Shown: positions 47,936-59,440 of the stretch, one piece after another
Layout: every line of letters starts with the position of its first letter
How positions within the stretch are numbered: the stretch's first letter is position 1
Assembly (NCBI GenBank): GCA_027943335.1
Contig: BSBK01007852.1
Location: forward strand, 1-64,000
DNA: 64,000 bases
Origin: Chamaecyparis obtusa
Taxonomy: Eukaryota; Streptophyta; Pinopsida; Cupressales; Cupressaceae
Direction: 5' to 3'
Made by a program: the position numbers and the translations under genes
Notes under the pieces: model-generated
The model's input: the letters and a program-made list of their open reading frames with translations, nothing else
Database searches by the model: none
What the model was told of the DNA's origin: nothing

Positions 47936-49169
47936 CTTGTTAGTGTCCTTTGCCTTAGCGGGTTTTTCAATCACTCATGAAGTAATGAAAGTGTCCCCTG
48001 GAAATGGGAGCTCTTCTCATTTGTAGGTCCCGTCTGTTTGTAATGTTTTCTTTATAGAGTGTGATCTTGTAAGAATAGGCATGAACAAACTTTAAGGGTA
48101 TGTTGACTTCTTCTTTTGATAATCTGGTTTTTGGAATAAGGTAAAAGTTTTTGATCAATTTTAAATGGTTTAAAATCTTAATGATGTTTTGATCAATAAC
48201 TTTGGAATATCTTGTTTGAAAATATAAAAACAATCCCAACACACACATCAATTTGGTACCATATCCCTAGAATGCTCTAATGTGTGTATTTTTGAATGTT
48301 TTCACAGGTTGAAACACAAGAATAGCTTCCACGCAATCTACCTAGCACATAATTGGTTCGTAAACATGGCTCTAATAGGTAGTTTTTCTATTTTACCATT
48401 ATGTAGTAAGTTTTCCGTTCAAAATGGATCTTAGCCGTTCATCCCCCAAGTATGTTAAGGGGCTTCCCACACGCACCGAAGCACGATTTTGTGCAATCCG
48501 TTAAGACTACTAGAGGAAGTTCGAAAGAGCTAAAATCCTTTTGTCATGCACCCCATTAAGGATACACGCGTTTCTTTTTATAGTGGGTCAGATTCTCGTG
48601 GCAAAAGCAAGTGTATCCCACTTTGGGCTATCCCTCTCACTGGCCCTTTTAAGGCAATCTCAGGAGGCGAGCCCACTAAGTTTTAAACATATTCATTTGA
48701 AAGCATGAAAAGTGGATTTGGTAGAGCAAGTTTGGGAATTTGATTCACTCAAAGAGTGAAGAGCATATCCCTATTGCTTTTCCCTTATCCCAAACACTCA
48801 CAATCAATTTGGTTCTTTTTCAACCCCGTGACAAAGGGGTTCTTAGAATTGAAATGTTTGTTCTTTTCCTTTTATGATTAAACTATGTTTTGAACTTTGA
48901 AAATGCCACAATTTAAGGGAAGTTTGCAAGCTTGATGAGAGAAATACCTCAAACGATACTAGCAAAGGCTAGGCGCATTTTTAAGTAGTAGATTTTCTCA
49001 TTTTCTCTCCAAATCCTTCCCTTACCTTAGTGAAACGTTCCCTCCACCAGCAAATTAGTCGGCACAAACAAACAAAGTGAGGAGAAACCAAAATCAAAGC
49101 TTAGAATGCTACAATTTTGATTATGCTTTATTCCTTCTTTTACTTCAATATTTGCAAAATTTTACAAAC
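47936..49169. other. Gypsy leader upstream of gag
   Basis: Non-coding on the minus strand as far as I can read, apart from chance ORFs. A TGA lies directly upstream of the gag frame. I did not find a convincing primer-binding site; CTCCACCA near 49035 (TGGTGGAG on the minus strand) is the only weak candidate. Confidence 0.4.
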
Positions 49170-49389
49170 TTAGGGACTAAACTCCCAATTTAATGATACG
49201 TATTTCTGTTTGTAAGCATTTACAACAGTAATGTATTTAGCATATACCTCTACATCCCTTTCTAAGTCATTGTTGAGAACAAAGGTGGTGTGTATCCGGT
49301 TTTCCTTTCTTATCCTCTTAGCGATCAATTTCTCCTTCAAGTTATGCCTTCTCTCTAGTTTTTGAACTTTCTTATGACAGACCATACTC
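49170..49389 (-). CDS. Small basic ORF behind a splice acceptor, upstream of gag
   Basis: A pyrimidine run plus TCTGTCTCAG ends at 49390 (minus), a good 3' splice site. The exon begins GAGTATGG. The ATG at 49383-49385 opens 71 codons rich in Lys and Arg (MVCHKKVQKLERRHNLKEKL...), ending in WEFSP. I do not recognise it. Some Tat/Ogre-like elements have an extra ORF before gag, so this could be its remnant. The donor and first exon would have been in the deleted right end. Confidence 0.4.
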
Positions 49390-49470
49390 CTGAGACAGAA
49401 AAAAAAGGACGTGAAGTCAGAATACCGTCATTATTTTAACACTTTTGATAAAATATAAAAGTATAGCCAC

Positions 49471-49978
49471 GCGACATTGTCCAGACTGTATGCAAGATCT
49501 AATTTGACAAAGGCGTGATTACTTTAACCACGAGTGTCACCTTGCAGGGCTCAATCGAGATCAAAATAACCAGGAGCGATATCAAATTTTATCTACGTGT
49601 GAAATATTTACCAGACGTGACAAACTGATGCTATAAAAGCGATATCTAATTTATCAAAGATGACATTTCAAATGACAAAAGCGAGAAATTAAATCAATAA
49701 GGCAGAGTACTCCCTTCACACCAGACGTAAAATGACTTCTTGAAAGTGACTTTTCAATTGATGTCCGCAAGATTTAAATGACCAAATGCATGGTATCTTT
49801 GTTACAAACGCGACAACTTAATAACTAGAAGCGTGATTTTATTTTTGTAATGCGTTATTTCTCTGTCTGATAGCGTGAATCTTTAGGTTAATCCGCGTAA
49901 AATTCCAGACTCAGCGCATCATTTTATTCTCCGTAGGAGACATTTCTTTGCTAAAGGTGAGATCTCTTTATCTGTCGG
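49471..49978 (-). repeat. 21-bp-period array upstream of gag, mirror of 36188-36582
   Basis: On the minus strand, units like GATATCGCTCCTGGTTATTTT and TTTGTCACGTCTGGTAAATA. On the plus strand the core G falls at 49471, 49492, 49513, 49532, 49556, 49576, 49597, 49617, 49639, 49659, 49681, 49702, 49727, 49746, 49767, 49788, 49810, 49831, 49852, 49873, 49895, 49914, 49933, 49957 and 49978: 24 steps averaging 21 bp. It ends at the junction with TE2. Confidence 0.9.
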
Positions 49979-49985
49979 TGTGATT

Positions 49986-50656
49986 TCTTCTCTGTGATTG
50001 GTAAGCTCATGTATGTAGTTCACAGTAGACCAAATATAGCACATGTTGTGGGAATTGTTGCTAGATATTCTGCTAAACCTAGAGAATCACACATGATTGC
50101 TACTAAAAGGATCTTAAGATATCTGAAAAAGATAGAGGAATATGGATTATGGTATCCTAAGGAAGGTAAGTTTGAGCTAAAGGTTTATACCGATGTTGAT
50201 TGGGCTGGAAATGTGGATGATAGAAAAAGTACCACCAGAGGAGCATTTTTCTTTGGTGAAAGACTTGTAACCTGGACAAGTAAAAAGCAGGCTTGTATTT
50301 CTCAGTCTACAGCTGAAGTAGAGTATGTTGCTACTGCTACTAATTGCTCAAACATTGCATATATCAAGCAAGTGTTGGAAGGAATGAATGAGGTAATCAC
50401 TGACCCGGTGATCATATATTGTGACAACACAAGTGCTATTAAAATTTCAAAGAATCCTGTGATGCACTCTAAGAAAAAGAATATATCAATTAAGTATCAT
50501 TACTTAAGAGAAAAAGTGCAAGAGAAGCAAGTAAAATTAGAATTTTTTACATCTAAAGAACAACTTGCAAACATTTTTACAAAGCCTCTACCAAAGGACA
50601 CTTTTGAATATTTGAGGACTAGACTTGGGGTCTGTCCCCTGTCTATCGATCACTAA
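49986..50656 (+). pseudogene. pol: TE2 RNase H, right of the gypsy insertion
   Basis: Resumes TE2 pol at IGKLMYVVHSRPNIAHVVG. Contains copia RNase H motifs DVDWAGNVDDRKSTT, CISQSTAEVEYVATAT, IIYCDNTSAIKISKNP and KNISIKYHYLREKV, ending LANIFTKPLPKDTFE and a TAA-type stop at 50656. Open for 220 codons. The catalytic Asp/Glu set looks intact. Confidence 0.9.
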
Positions 50657-51163
50657 TGTGATCTAGATTTTGCATTAGCCTAATCTTATCAGAAGATCAT
50701 TCATGTTGATGCAGCATAGTTCACACTTTGGATTTTGTTCAAGGTTGTGATTAAGTTTGAAGTACTGAAACAGATTGGGATATCAATATACTAAGATATA
50801 GAGGAAGTAATGGACAACAGAGAGTTACTCAGCTACTAAAGAGCTGATTATTTATTTGTTTCTTTGGCATTGTTGTCAAAGAGAGAGATAAATAATATGA
50901 AAAAGAAAAGGAGATATGCATCGATGAGAACTATCTAAGGGAGAGTTAATTTGAAAGGAACTTGAGAACTGAAAAGGTTATATCTACAGAATGACAAAGC
51001 TGTATTTTATAATGTTGTTTTAGTAACGTAGTGATTAAACATATTAAGCTAGGGAGAGCTTACACTACACAACATTTGATCACAAAGTTGTAGAATACAT
51101 GTTTGGTACGTGTATGGTACATTTCATATTACTTGAGTTGCCATCAATGCCAAAGGGAGAGAT
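50657..51163 (+). other. TE2 3' untranslated region with polypurine tract
   Basis: No ORF. It ends in CATCAATGCCAAAGGGAGAGAT; the tract AAAGGGAGAGAT (51152-51163) lies against the 3' LTR. This form resembles that of SIRE-type copia elements and the tract of TE3 (58413-58424). Confidence 0.7.
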
Positions 51164-52200
51164 TGATGAACTACAACTGATTTAGAACTTGAATGAAGAA
51201 TCTGTAATTCAAGATTACTGAGGAGTTGATGATTAGATATGCAAGATGATTAAATCAATATTATGTTGTCATTGATGTCAACTACCTTGACAATACTTAT
51301 TTGTAAGTTACTATACCGATACATCTAAAGGAAGGTGAAAGAGATGAAGAACAAAAATATCTACATGAGGAAGATGTATATGACAGATGAGGATAAGGAA
51401 CGCACTGAGTAACTTGTTGATGATTCTATGACTTGATGAAATTGACTTTATTATGTTGTATTCATCTATGATGAAGAATAGAGCTGAAAGACACAAAGTA
51501 GTGTTGTCGGTAAATAAAGCATTTCAGTATACACCGATGAAGTGTAGTGTATACCGAGCACAGTGTTAACCGAGCTTATGTTCACTGACGCATTTCTTTG
51601 TTAACCGAGCAAAATAGAAAGGAATTAAATGATCAGTTTAGCCGATAAAGTGATGAGTTGTAAAGTGTACGAAATCGACGTAACAGATAATGATGTTTGT
51701 TATGAAGATCGACGGCTAACATAAATCAAAAGGGATCTAATGGAGCAGATTGAAATGTGTTACTAACACATCAGCCGAGGGAGCTTAAAGCGGAAAAATC
51801 TATGAATATGATTAAGCGGAAAAATCTGATGGAGGAAAAGACAACGATTTACTCATCTATATAAGAGACATTGGTTTCATTATGAAAAATATGCCGAAAG
51901 AAGAAGATACTACAGAATTATCGCATGGAGAAGTTTTCATGCATTCTGATCATACTAGTTAATGAGAATCGAGCTGCAGAACAGTTACTGAGCTACAGAG
52001 AGCTATTACCGATAGATAGTAAGTTGATATAGTATTGAATTTGAAGTGTTATATTGATTAGAAATATTTGAATGAGCTGAACAGTGATCTGTAAACTGCA
52101 AACTAAAGCTGTTTTAAGGCAGATCATCTACTGTTACATATTTAACTATTGTACACAGACAAATCTCTTAACCGAGTGGACTATGAAAGTCTTTTGATGT

Positions 52201-53224
52201 TGTTGGAAATTTGGATAATGTGGATGCATAGATGTTGTCATTATGGAAACATATGATCTCTATTGAGAGTGCAGAATCCAGAATGCAAGTATGCAAATTT
52301 GAAGGAAGAAATTGTCTAAGTTTGAATACAGTGATCCTGACAAAGCACCCAATGAAGATTTAGTTGGCGACGTCCACTGGAGAAATATTTTTGTTTGCAT
52401 AGTTAACTAAAGCTTCTACAGAGTATGAGGATACCCCATCTCAGTGTACATAAAGTTTGGAGTAGTACGGACAAAGTTATTCAAAGTTTACCGAAGATAG
52501 TTTTGCAGACAGAGCAGTTTTGGAGACAGTTTTAGCGAAAGAGTTAAGGGATTATTTTTGCTTGTCAAAATAATGACTTAACATTATTAAGGGATGACAT
52601 CCTAGATGTTTACTCTTGGATAATGATTTTGGATGCCGACCATGTAAAGTTATTAGCTTTAATAACTCATATATTAGGCATACTTGAAATGTAATGAAAC
52701 ATGCAAGTGATATGTAAAAAGAAAGAAAAGATAACTTGCGATAGTTGTATATTGTGATAGCAGCAAAGGCTATTGATGCAAAGTTGTAAGCAGTACCATA
52801 TTATAGTCAGAAACATTTTGTATTACCTATTTGGGCAGTGAGCTCAGCTGGTGATCAGGTTTTGTAATCTAACTCATAACAGGGTTAAGGCTTCTAACAA
52901 GGCCTAAAGTCCTTTAACCAGGACAGATCTACTATATATTGTAAATTGACTCCTAATAGGGTCCAATATCCCTAACAAGATACTTTTGATTAGTGATCTT
53001 TGTGGGTACCATCCCCACCGGGGTTTTCCCTTGGCCAGGGTTTCCTCGAGAACATATGATGTGTTATGAGTTCTTTCTATTTACTGCTATGTTTTTTAAT
53101 CAGCTTGATAATCTTTGTATGCACTAAAGTAATCTGTTATATCCATAAGTGGGCAAAAGAAAAAGTTTGTGAAATACTGATTCACCCCCCCCCCCCCCCC
53201 TCTCAGTATTTCCTATTTCTAACA
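52201..53224 (+). mobile_element. TE3 5' LTR
   Basis: TGTTGGAAATTTGG ... TATTTCTAACA. Holds a C16 run at 53185-53200; the 3' LTR has C8 there. Confidence 0.92.
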
Positions 53225-53226
53225 AT

Positions 53227-53238
53227 TGGTATCAGAGC
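53227..53238 (+). other. TE3 primer-binding site
   Basis: TGGTATCAGAGC two bases after the LTR, as in TE1 and TE2. Confidence 0.9.
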
Positions 53239-53295
53239 ACAGTTACTCGGAGAAGGAACATTCAAGGAAAGCTTAGCAGCTTGAGTAAGATCTCT

Positions 53296-54585
53296 ATGGA
53301 TATGGATCAACTTCAGAAGAATCTTGAAGAAGCTCTTGAACAGATTGACATGCTTACTGATGAAAGAAACTCCTTAAGAAGAAAATATGAAGATGCAAAG
53401 AATGCTATTGACAAATTGAAAGGTAAGTTTGAAGATCTGAAATCTGAAAAGAAACCTGATATGCTTGTTGAAGATTGTGATGAATTAGAAAAAGAAAATG
53501 AGATCCTTAAGCATGAGTTGAAGATAGTAAATCTAAAGCTTAGTATGAAAGATGGAAATTTGAGATCTGATAATGAAAAATTGAAAATTGAGAATGAAAA
53601 TCTGAGGTCAAGACTTGAAAAGGAAACATTTGAATCTGAAAAAGTAAAAATGCAGTATGTGGAACTTGAGAAGTATAATAAAATTGTGAAAGGTGAATTA
53701 ACTCAATCTAAACAACAACTTGAAAGGCTATATTCAAAAGGTGATAAGACTGAAAAACAAATTTCTTTTGAAGAACCATTCTTTGATAGGACTGGATTTG
53801 GATATAGTATGTTTAGAACAAACCATGAAAGTAAGAAGCCAGATCTGAAGACATCTGAAAGTGTGGAGGAAATAAAGCTAGATGAGAACACATTGGAAGA
53901 TCCACCTAAAGAAGAACCACCTAGAGAGAAAGATGAATCAAAGCAAGAAGAATCAAAATAGGAAGAATCATCTAAAGGTATGCAAAGAGAATTCAAAGGT
54001 AGATGTTTTTCTTGTAATACTATTGGGCACATGAAGAGAGATTGCACAGGTAAGCAATTTAAATCTTTTAATGGACATTGTTATAATTGTCATAGTTTTG
54101 GACATAGAGCTAACAAATGTAGAAGACCTAAAGTAATTTTGAATAATTATGATAGAATGATTGGGAATACTAACAATGCAGATAAGAAATCTATTGAAGA
54201 AATGAATCAAAGAAAAGTGGTAGTATGTTTTAGATGCAACAAAGTAGGACACATTGCTAGAAATTGCAGGTCACAGATTAACCAGCAAGGACAAAGATTT
54301 GGAAACAATGGAATCATTTGTCAAATATGCAACAAGTTTGGACACTCAGCAAGATTTTGCAGAATGAACAATGGAGGTTATCATCATAACCCTAACCCTA
54401 GGAACAATGCAAGAAGGAAGGAAAATGCAGGAAACAAAGAAAAAGGTTGTTGTAGCAATAAAGATGAAGTAGAATTTAACAAAGGCATGGATCAAGGAGG
54501 TATAGTTAGCATTGAAAGTAGTCAGGAAGGTAATGTAACCAATGGTAAGGATGAATCTTTACCTGACCCTTCTTTAAGTACTTAA
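53296..54585 (+). pseudogene. TE3 ORF1: coiled coil plus four CCHC zinc knuckles, one stop
   Basis: ATG at 53296. One frame to 54585, broken only by TAG at 53959 inside a QEESK-type repeat. Residues 1-150 are a heptad-like coiled coil (LEEALEQIDML, LKSEKKPD, ELEKENEILKHELKIV). An acidic linker follows, then CCHC knuckles starting at about residues 237 (CFSCNTIGHMKRDC), 262 (CYNCHSFGHRANKC), 311 (CFRCNKVGHIARNC) and 342 (CQICNKFGHSARFC), all with canonical spacing. The usual copia capsid domain is absent. By position it replaces gag. A nucleocapsid-like RNA-binding and packaging role is inferred; the coiled coil could assemble with a partner Gag. Confidence 0.85.
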
Positions 54586-55010
54586 ATTATGTAAGTTTCT
54601 GTAGTTTAGAACTTAGGATTAGTGTAGATTAGGAATTTGAATGAGTTAAGTTTTGCGCAGTTAGATGTAGGTTTATTATGTTGTACTAATGCTATGGTTA
54701 AGTGCGCAAAACAAAATATTGTGTTTTGCGAGGTCGCAGAAAGTTTTATGATTGCAGGTTTGCAGAATCAGCTTTTTGAGGTTTTAGCGGCAAAATGAAT
54801 GAATGCGATGTCAGATCGAGTTAATGTGAAGTGTTATAAGGTCAAAATCAAAGTTATTACAATTACAAAGTGATTGAAAAGAGATTTGAAAGAAGAAAAG
54901 TGAGTTGAGGATGATTTGAAGAAGTTTGGAAGCAGTTTGCAGCGACGATCATACCGAAACCCTAGATTTGCAAAGTTGAGGTATTTCTTGATCTTTAATC
55001 AGTTGATAAG
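54586..55010 (+). other. TE3 spacer between ORF1 and ORF2
   Basis: No ORF. ORF2's ATG follows GATAAG at 55011. No intron borders convincingly placed. Confidence 0.5.
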
Positions 55011-57949
55011 ATGGATATTTCTATGGTTCATAATGTTAAGGATAATAATAGACAAAAGATTAAGAAAGAACCAGTAGAACCAACTGAAATTGATGACAGT
55101 CTAGCATTATCATCCGTACCAGACAGAGTATTGCACATTGAGAATGTTAAAGGATATTTAGGTTGTAAGTTTGAAACTTTGGGAGATGCAGATTTTAGTG
55201 ATGATTACAGGAAATTGTACAATCAAGACATGTCAATTAAACCAGCTTATGGGCACCTTGAGAACAATGAAATTATCAAATATTCCATGAAGTATGAATT
55301 CAATGATGAGGAATGTACCAAGATCATTTTAAGTAGAATCCACAATGGGAAATTCTGGATGGAGGATAGAGTTATTGATATAACTACCGACCTAATTCAT
55401 GAAGTTACTGGATTATCCAAAGTTGGAGAGATTCCACTGAATGAAAATAACATGAGAAAGATTGTTTTAGATAACACTGGATCTAGTTATAATGGTAGAG
55501 GAATTGTGATAAGCAAGATTAAGCAAGATGATGTTAGGTACCTTTGCAAGATCCTAACAACTAAATTCTGTGGTAGTTCAAGGGAAGATGACATGGCTGC
55601 AGGAATGAGTCATGTAGCTTATCTTATGTGTGTTGAGAAGAAACCAGTAGACCTATGTGAAATTCTAAAAATTCAGTTATTTGAGAACTTAGAAAAGATT
55701 AAGAAGGCTAAGTACACTCAGTTTAGGTTTTCATCTCTGATAACCTATATGTTTTTCCATATTTTGAGAAGATTTCCTTACATAGTAGATTGGAGTGACA
55801 ATGTGAACACAATGGAAAGAATAAACTCAGTTTACATGAAGCACCTTTTTGATAAAGTTAATGATAGTGTGAAGCTTGTATTGAAGACTTTTCAGAATAT
55901 TGTTAAGAACAAGTCAAGGATTCCTCAATCCTTAGTTGAAAAGCATAAAGATGACATTTGTTTTATGGTTGACACTGATTTCACCTACATTGAAGTAGTT
56001 GAGCCTAGAATGGAATTCATAGACCCTCTTGGCTATGAAATATCTAAAGCAGAAATAATAGGATATGTGAATAGATTGTTAAAGTGTGAGTTGGATGGTC
56101 ATGCAAATAGGTTTGGAACCTATGAAGAGAATTTCAACTCTGCAATAATTTTGAGAGAAAAGAAGCAATCTAGTAAGAGAGTTGAATCTACTATGAAGAA
56201 AATATTGAAAGAATCTGGTATGTCAAGTCATGAGTTTGACATAGCTAAGAAGACTGCAGAAGCCCTAAGGCAAAGTGAAAATCTTGTAATTTCACCTGAG
56301 ACATCAAGTGCAGATCCTGTTGATCCTATTACAGTAAAGGTAAAAGTTGAAGTACCTGAAAAAGATGAAGGAGATAAATATTTTTCTCCCATTCCTAGCA
56401 AAAGAGTAAAAGTAAGTGCAACAGGACCCGGCAAGAGACAGAAAGTGGTTGTACCACCTATACCTAGAAATGTAGCAGTAATTAAAGATGATGATGTAGT
56501 TTCAGTCAAGAAGAAAAGTTGGAAACCAAGAATTGAAAGAGTTAATGAAGATTTATTGAAGCATGGAGACTTCACTAAGTTGAATAAATTCTATGATCTA
56601 TATGGATAATTTGACATATTGAACTTTGAAAATGCAATGGTTACACATATGATTGTGGCAGATAAGAAACTTAGCACCATTCATGGTAAGATCCCAGAAG
56701 ATTTGTATAATAGACTTGTGAATAGAAAATAGAGAGCACAAGAAGAGGACATAAAAATGAGAGAACATGTAATCAGACAGTTCTATGAAGTTAATGATGA
56801 AGATCATTTGAAGAGATTCTTGAAGTCTCTTGGAACTTTATTGAGAACTAAGAGAAGAACAATCCTTATAATGGGAGGCAAAAAGGAGGAAGTACAAAAA
56901 GAGACAGAGAAAGCAGTAATGCAAGTTCTTGCAGATATAGTTGCAGAAAAGCATGTTGAATCAGACCCTCAGCAGAAGCAATCAGAGGAACCACATGCAG
57001 AGGAAGTTGGTATTGAAGAAGTTTCATCTTCTTCACATATCAATATTGGCAAAGAATCAATGGATATTGAAGGCACCAAAGTGACTTTAGAATCAGATGA
57101 TGCAGTATTTCATGATCTAGGAAACATTGTTGACAATTTGGCTTTGGGAGAGCAAGAAAAGGTCACAGAATCAGAGAAGAATATAGAGGCAGAGGAAACA
57201 CCAACTGTATCAGAATCAGTTCCAGCATAACAGCCAGTCAAAGGCAAACAAATTTTGATAGAGACCACTACCTCTAGTGCACCTTCTATACCAGTTGAAG
57301 ACATTAGTGCACCTGACAGTAAGAAGAGGCATATTGGTTCAATGTTTGAAGACCTTGGAAAAGAAGTTGAAGATGATGATCAGCTTGAGTTCATCACATC
57401 TTTGAATAAAATTATTGGAAAGAATAAGAAGGTGAAAGACCTTGAAGGCAAAGTTAGAGTTTTGACAGAGAAACTTGAGAGTGTGATCAGCACTAAGGTA
57501 TCTGAATCAGATCCACTTGAGAAAGCTCAATCAGTAATGAATTCTTTTGACTCTGAATTTTCTAACTTGAAGGATATTGCTAAAATAAAAGTTCAGGAAG
57601 ACTTTGAAGCAGAAATGCAACAAGCTTTAAGTGTAAATATTCGAAATGATATTGGTAGTCTAGATGTATATATAAAGAATTTGAGGAGACATTTGAGACG
57701 GGAAATAATTTGTACATACAATGCACTAAATCAGAAATCCTAACAGTTGAAGAGGATAAGAAGATCAGAGAGAAGTTAGATGCTATTACAGCTGAGACAA
57801 ACACCTTGACAAGCCCTAATGTCAAGATAAGTTCTGTAGAAAAGAGCATAAGGAAATTGAAAGATGAAATTAGAATGATAGCAGAGGAGAAGAACAGAAA
57901 TATGATCAGGGTTAACATCTTGAGAGAGCATGTCTCAATCAAGATATAA
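55011..57949 (+). pseudogene. TE3 ORF2: ~980-codon protein of unknown function
   Basis: I do not recognise this protein. One frame runs 55011-57743 with stops TAA 56607, TAG 56730 and TAA 57228. A frameshift near 57715 leads to an end at 57949. Residues 1-532 look folded and mixed alpha/beta: FWMEDRVIDITTDLIHEVTG, then a Cys/His-poor middle (MSHVAYLMCVEKKPVDLCEIL, FSSLITYMFFHILRRFPYIV), and a basic Lys/Pro tail (SKRVKVSATGPGKRQKVV), possibly a nuclear signal. After that come an acidic stretch (to ~57230) and a C-terminal coiled coil (KVKDLEGKVRVLTEKLES, EKSIRKLKDEIRMIAEEK). The pattern W-x(n)-ITTDLIHEVTGL-x(2)-G faintly recalls PMD and other plant transposon domains; that link is a guess. No polymerase or nuclease motif seen. 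Confidence 0.75.
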
Positions 57950-58424
57950 ATTGTTGAAGATCAAATTGAGCAGTGTCTTTTAGCAAAGACATCATTTCAG
58001 AAGTTTAGCTTCAATTCCCTGCAAGCTTGTCAGACAGCAGCATACGATTGAGTACTCTACTCAATGTTAGTGAATCCATCAAGATGATATGGGAGAAATA
58101 TTTTGAATCTTGGAAGTTAGATTTTGGTGATTATGTTGCAAGCCTACCGGCTTTGCAATAACTGATAATAAGGTATAAAGTTTTTGAAATTTTTGTACAC
58201 CTTATCTTTGTCATTGTTGTCAAAGGGGGAGAGATAGTAGCAGAAAATTGAATATATGTTAAGGAAGGATACTCATAGGGGGAGCTATTCTATGGAGTAT
58301 GATATTGTATACATATTGTATAACTTTTGCTTTTGGCCAAAATTTTGTATAAGTGTTTTTGAAGTTTTGTTTGCACACTTAGCCAATTTTCCCATATGTT
58401 GCCACCAATGACAAAGGGGGAGAT
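57950..58424 (+). other. TE3 3' untranslated region with polypurine tract
   Basis: No ORF. Contains CATTGTTGTCAAAGGGGGAGAG (near 58212) and, against the LTR, AAAGGGGGAGAT at 58413-58424. The first looks like a duplicate tract. Confidence 0.7.
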
Positions 58425-59440
58425 TGTTGGCAATTTAGCTAATGTGGATGCATAGATGTTGTTATTATGGCAACATATGATCTCTATTGAGAGCACAGAA
58501 TTCGGAATGCAAGTATGCAAAGTTGAAGGAAGAAATTGTCTAAGTTTGAATACAGTGATCCTGACAAAGCACCCGATGAAGATTTAGTTGGCGACGTCCA
58601 CTGGAGCAATATTTTTGTTTGCGTAGTTAACTGAAGCTTCTACAGAGTATGAAGATACCCCATCTTAGTGTGCATAAAGTTTGGAGTAGTACGAACAAAT
58701 TTATTCAAAGTTTACCGAAGACAGTTTTGCAGACAGAGCAGTTTTGGAGACAGTTTTAGCAAAAGAGTTAAGGGATTATTTTTGCTTGTCAAAATAATGA
58801 CTTAACATTATTAAGGGATGACATCCTAGATTTTTACTCTTGGATAATGATTTTGGATGCCGACCATGTAAAGTTATTAGCTTTAATAACTCATATATTA
58901 GGCATACTTGAAATGTAATGAAACATGCAAGTGATATGTAAAAAGAAAGAAAAGATAACTTGCGATAGTTGTATATTGTGATAGCAGCAAAGGCTATTGA
59001 TGCGAAGTTGTAAGCAGTACCATATTACAGTTAGAAACATTTTGTATTACCTGTTTGGGCAGTGAGCTCAGCTGGTGATCAGGTTTTGTAATCTAACTCC
59101 TAACAGGGTTAAGGCTTCTAACAAGGCCTAAAGTCCTTTAACCAGGATAGATCTACTATATATTGTAAATTGACTCCTAACAGGGTCCAATATCCCTAAT
59201 AGGATACTTTTGATTAGTGAACCTTATGGGTACCATCCCCACCGGGGTTTTCCCTTGGCCAGGGTTTCCTCGAGAACATATGATGTGTTATGACTTCTTT
59301 CTATTTACTGCTATGTTTGTTAATCAGCTTGATAATCTTCGTATGCACTAAAGTAATCTGTTATATCCATAAGTGGGCAAAAGAAAAAGTTTGTGAAATA
59401 CTGATTCACCCCCCCCTCTCAGTATTTCCTATTTCTAACA
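58425..59440 (+). mobile_element. TE3 3' LTR
   Basis: 1016 bp, TGTTGGCAATTTAG ... TATTTCTAACA. About 20 differences from the 5' LTR in the first ~325 bases, fewer later. Confidence 0.92.

Larger units (their letters stand above)
34589..49985 (-). mobile_element. Ty3/gypsy element with antisense PMD gene, 5' LTR missing
   Basis: Minus-strand element inserted in TE2 pol. Its 3' LTR is 34589-35432, with the purine tract next to it. Pol (40703-44085) and gag-protease (44066-47935) follow. RT with its own RNase H plus a second, plant-type RNase H places it with the Tat/Ogre-like group. On the plus strand 36053-38608 is a spliced PMD gene. The right end should have a second LTR (starting CACTC-type plus-strand end TGTGTGTGAGTG) but none is present. 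The element stops in a 21-bp array where TE2 resumes, so the 5' LTR, the TSD and ~15 bp of TE2 appear deleted. Confidence 0.85.
52201..59440 (+). mobile_element. TE3: LTR element without pol, carrying two unusual ORFs
   Basis: 7240 bp, TG...CA ends, GATGT on both sides (52196-52200 and 59441-59445). LTRs are 1024 and 1016 bp. The primer site and purine tract are of the TE2 kind. Inside are a coiled-coil/zinc-knuckle ORF and a ~980-codon ORF. I find no protease, integrase, RT or RNase H motif, so the element is non-autonomous. The last ~35 bp of its LTR (GATTCACCCCCC...CTCAGT-AT...CTAACA) match the TE2 LTR end. Confidence 0.9.

Noticed and set aside
49025..49045. Primer-binding site of the gypsy element (TGGTGGAG on the minus strand)
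   Set aside because: No LTR end next to it and no tRNA I can match with confidence.
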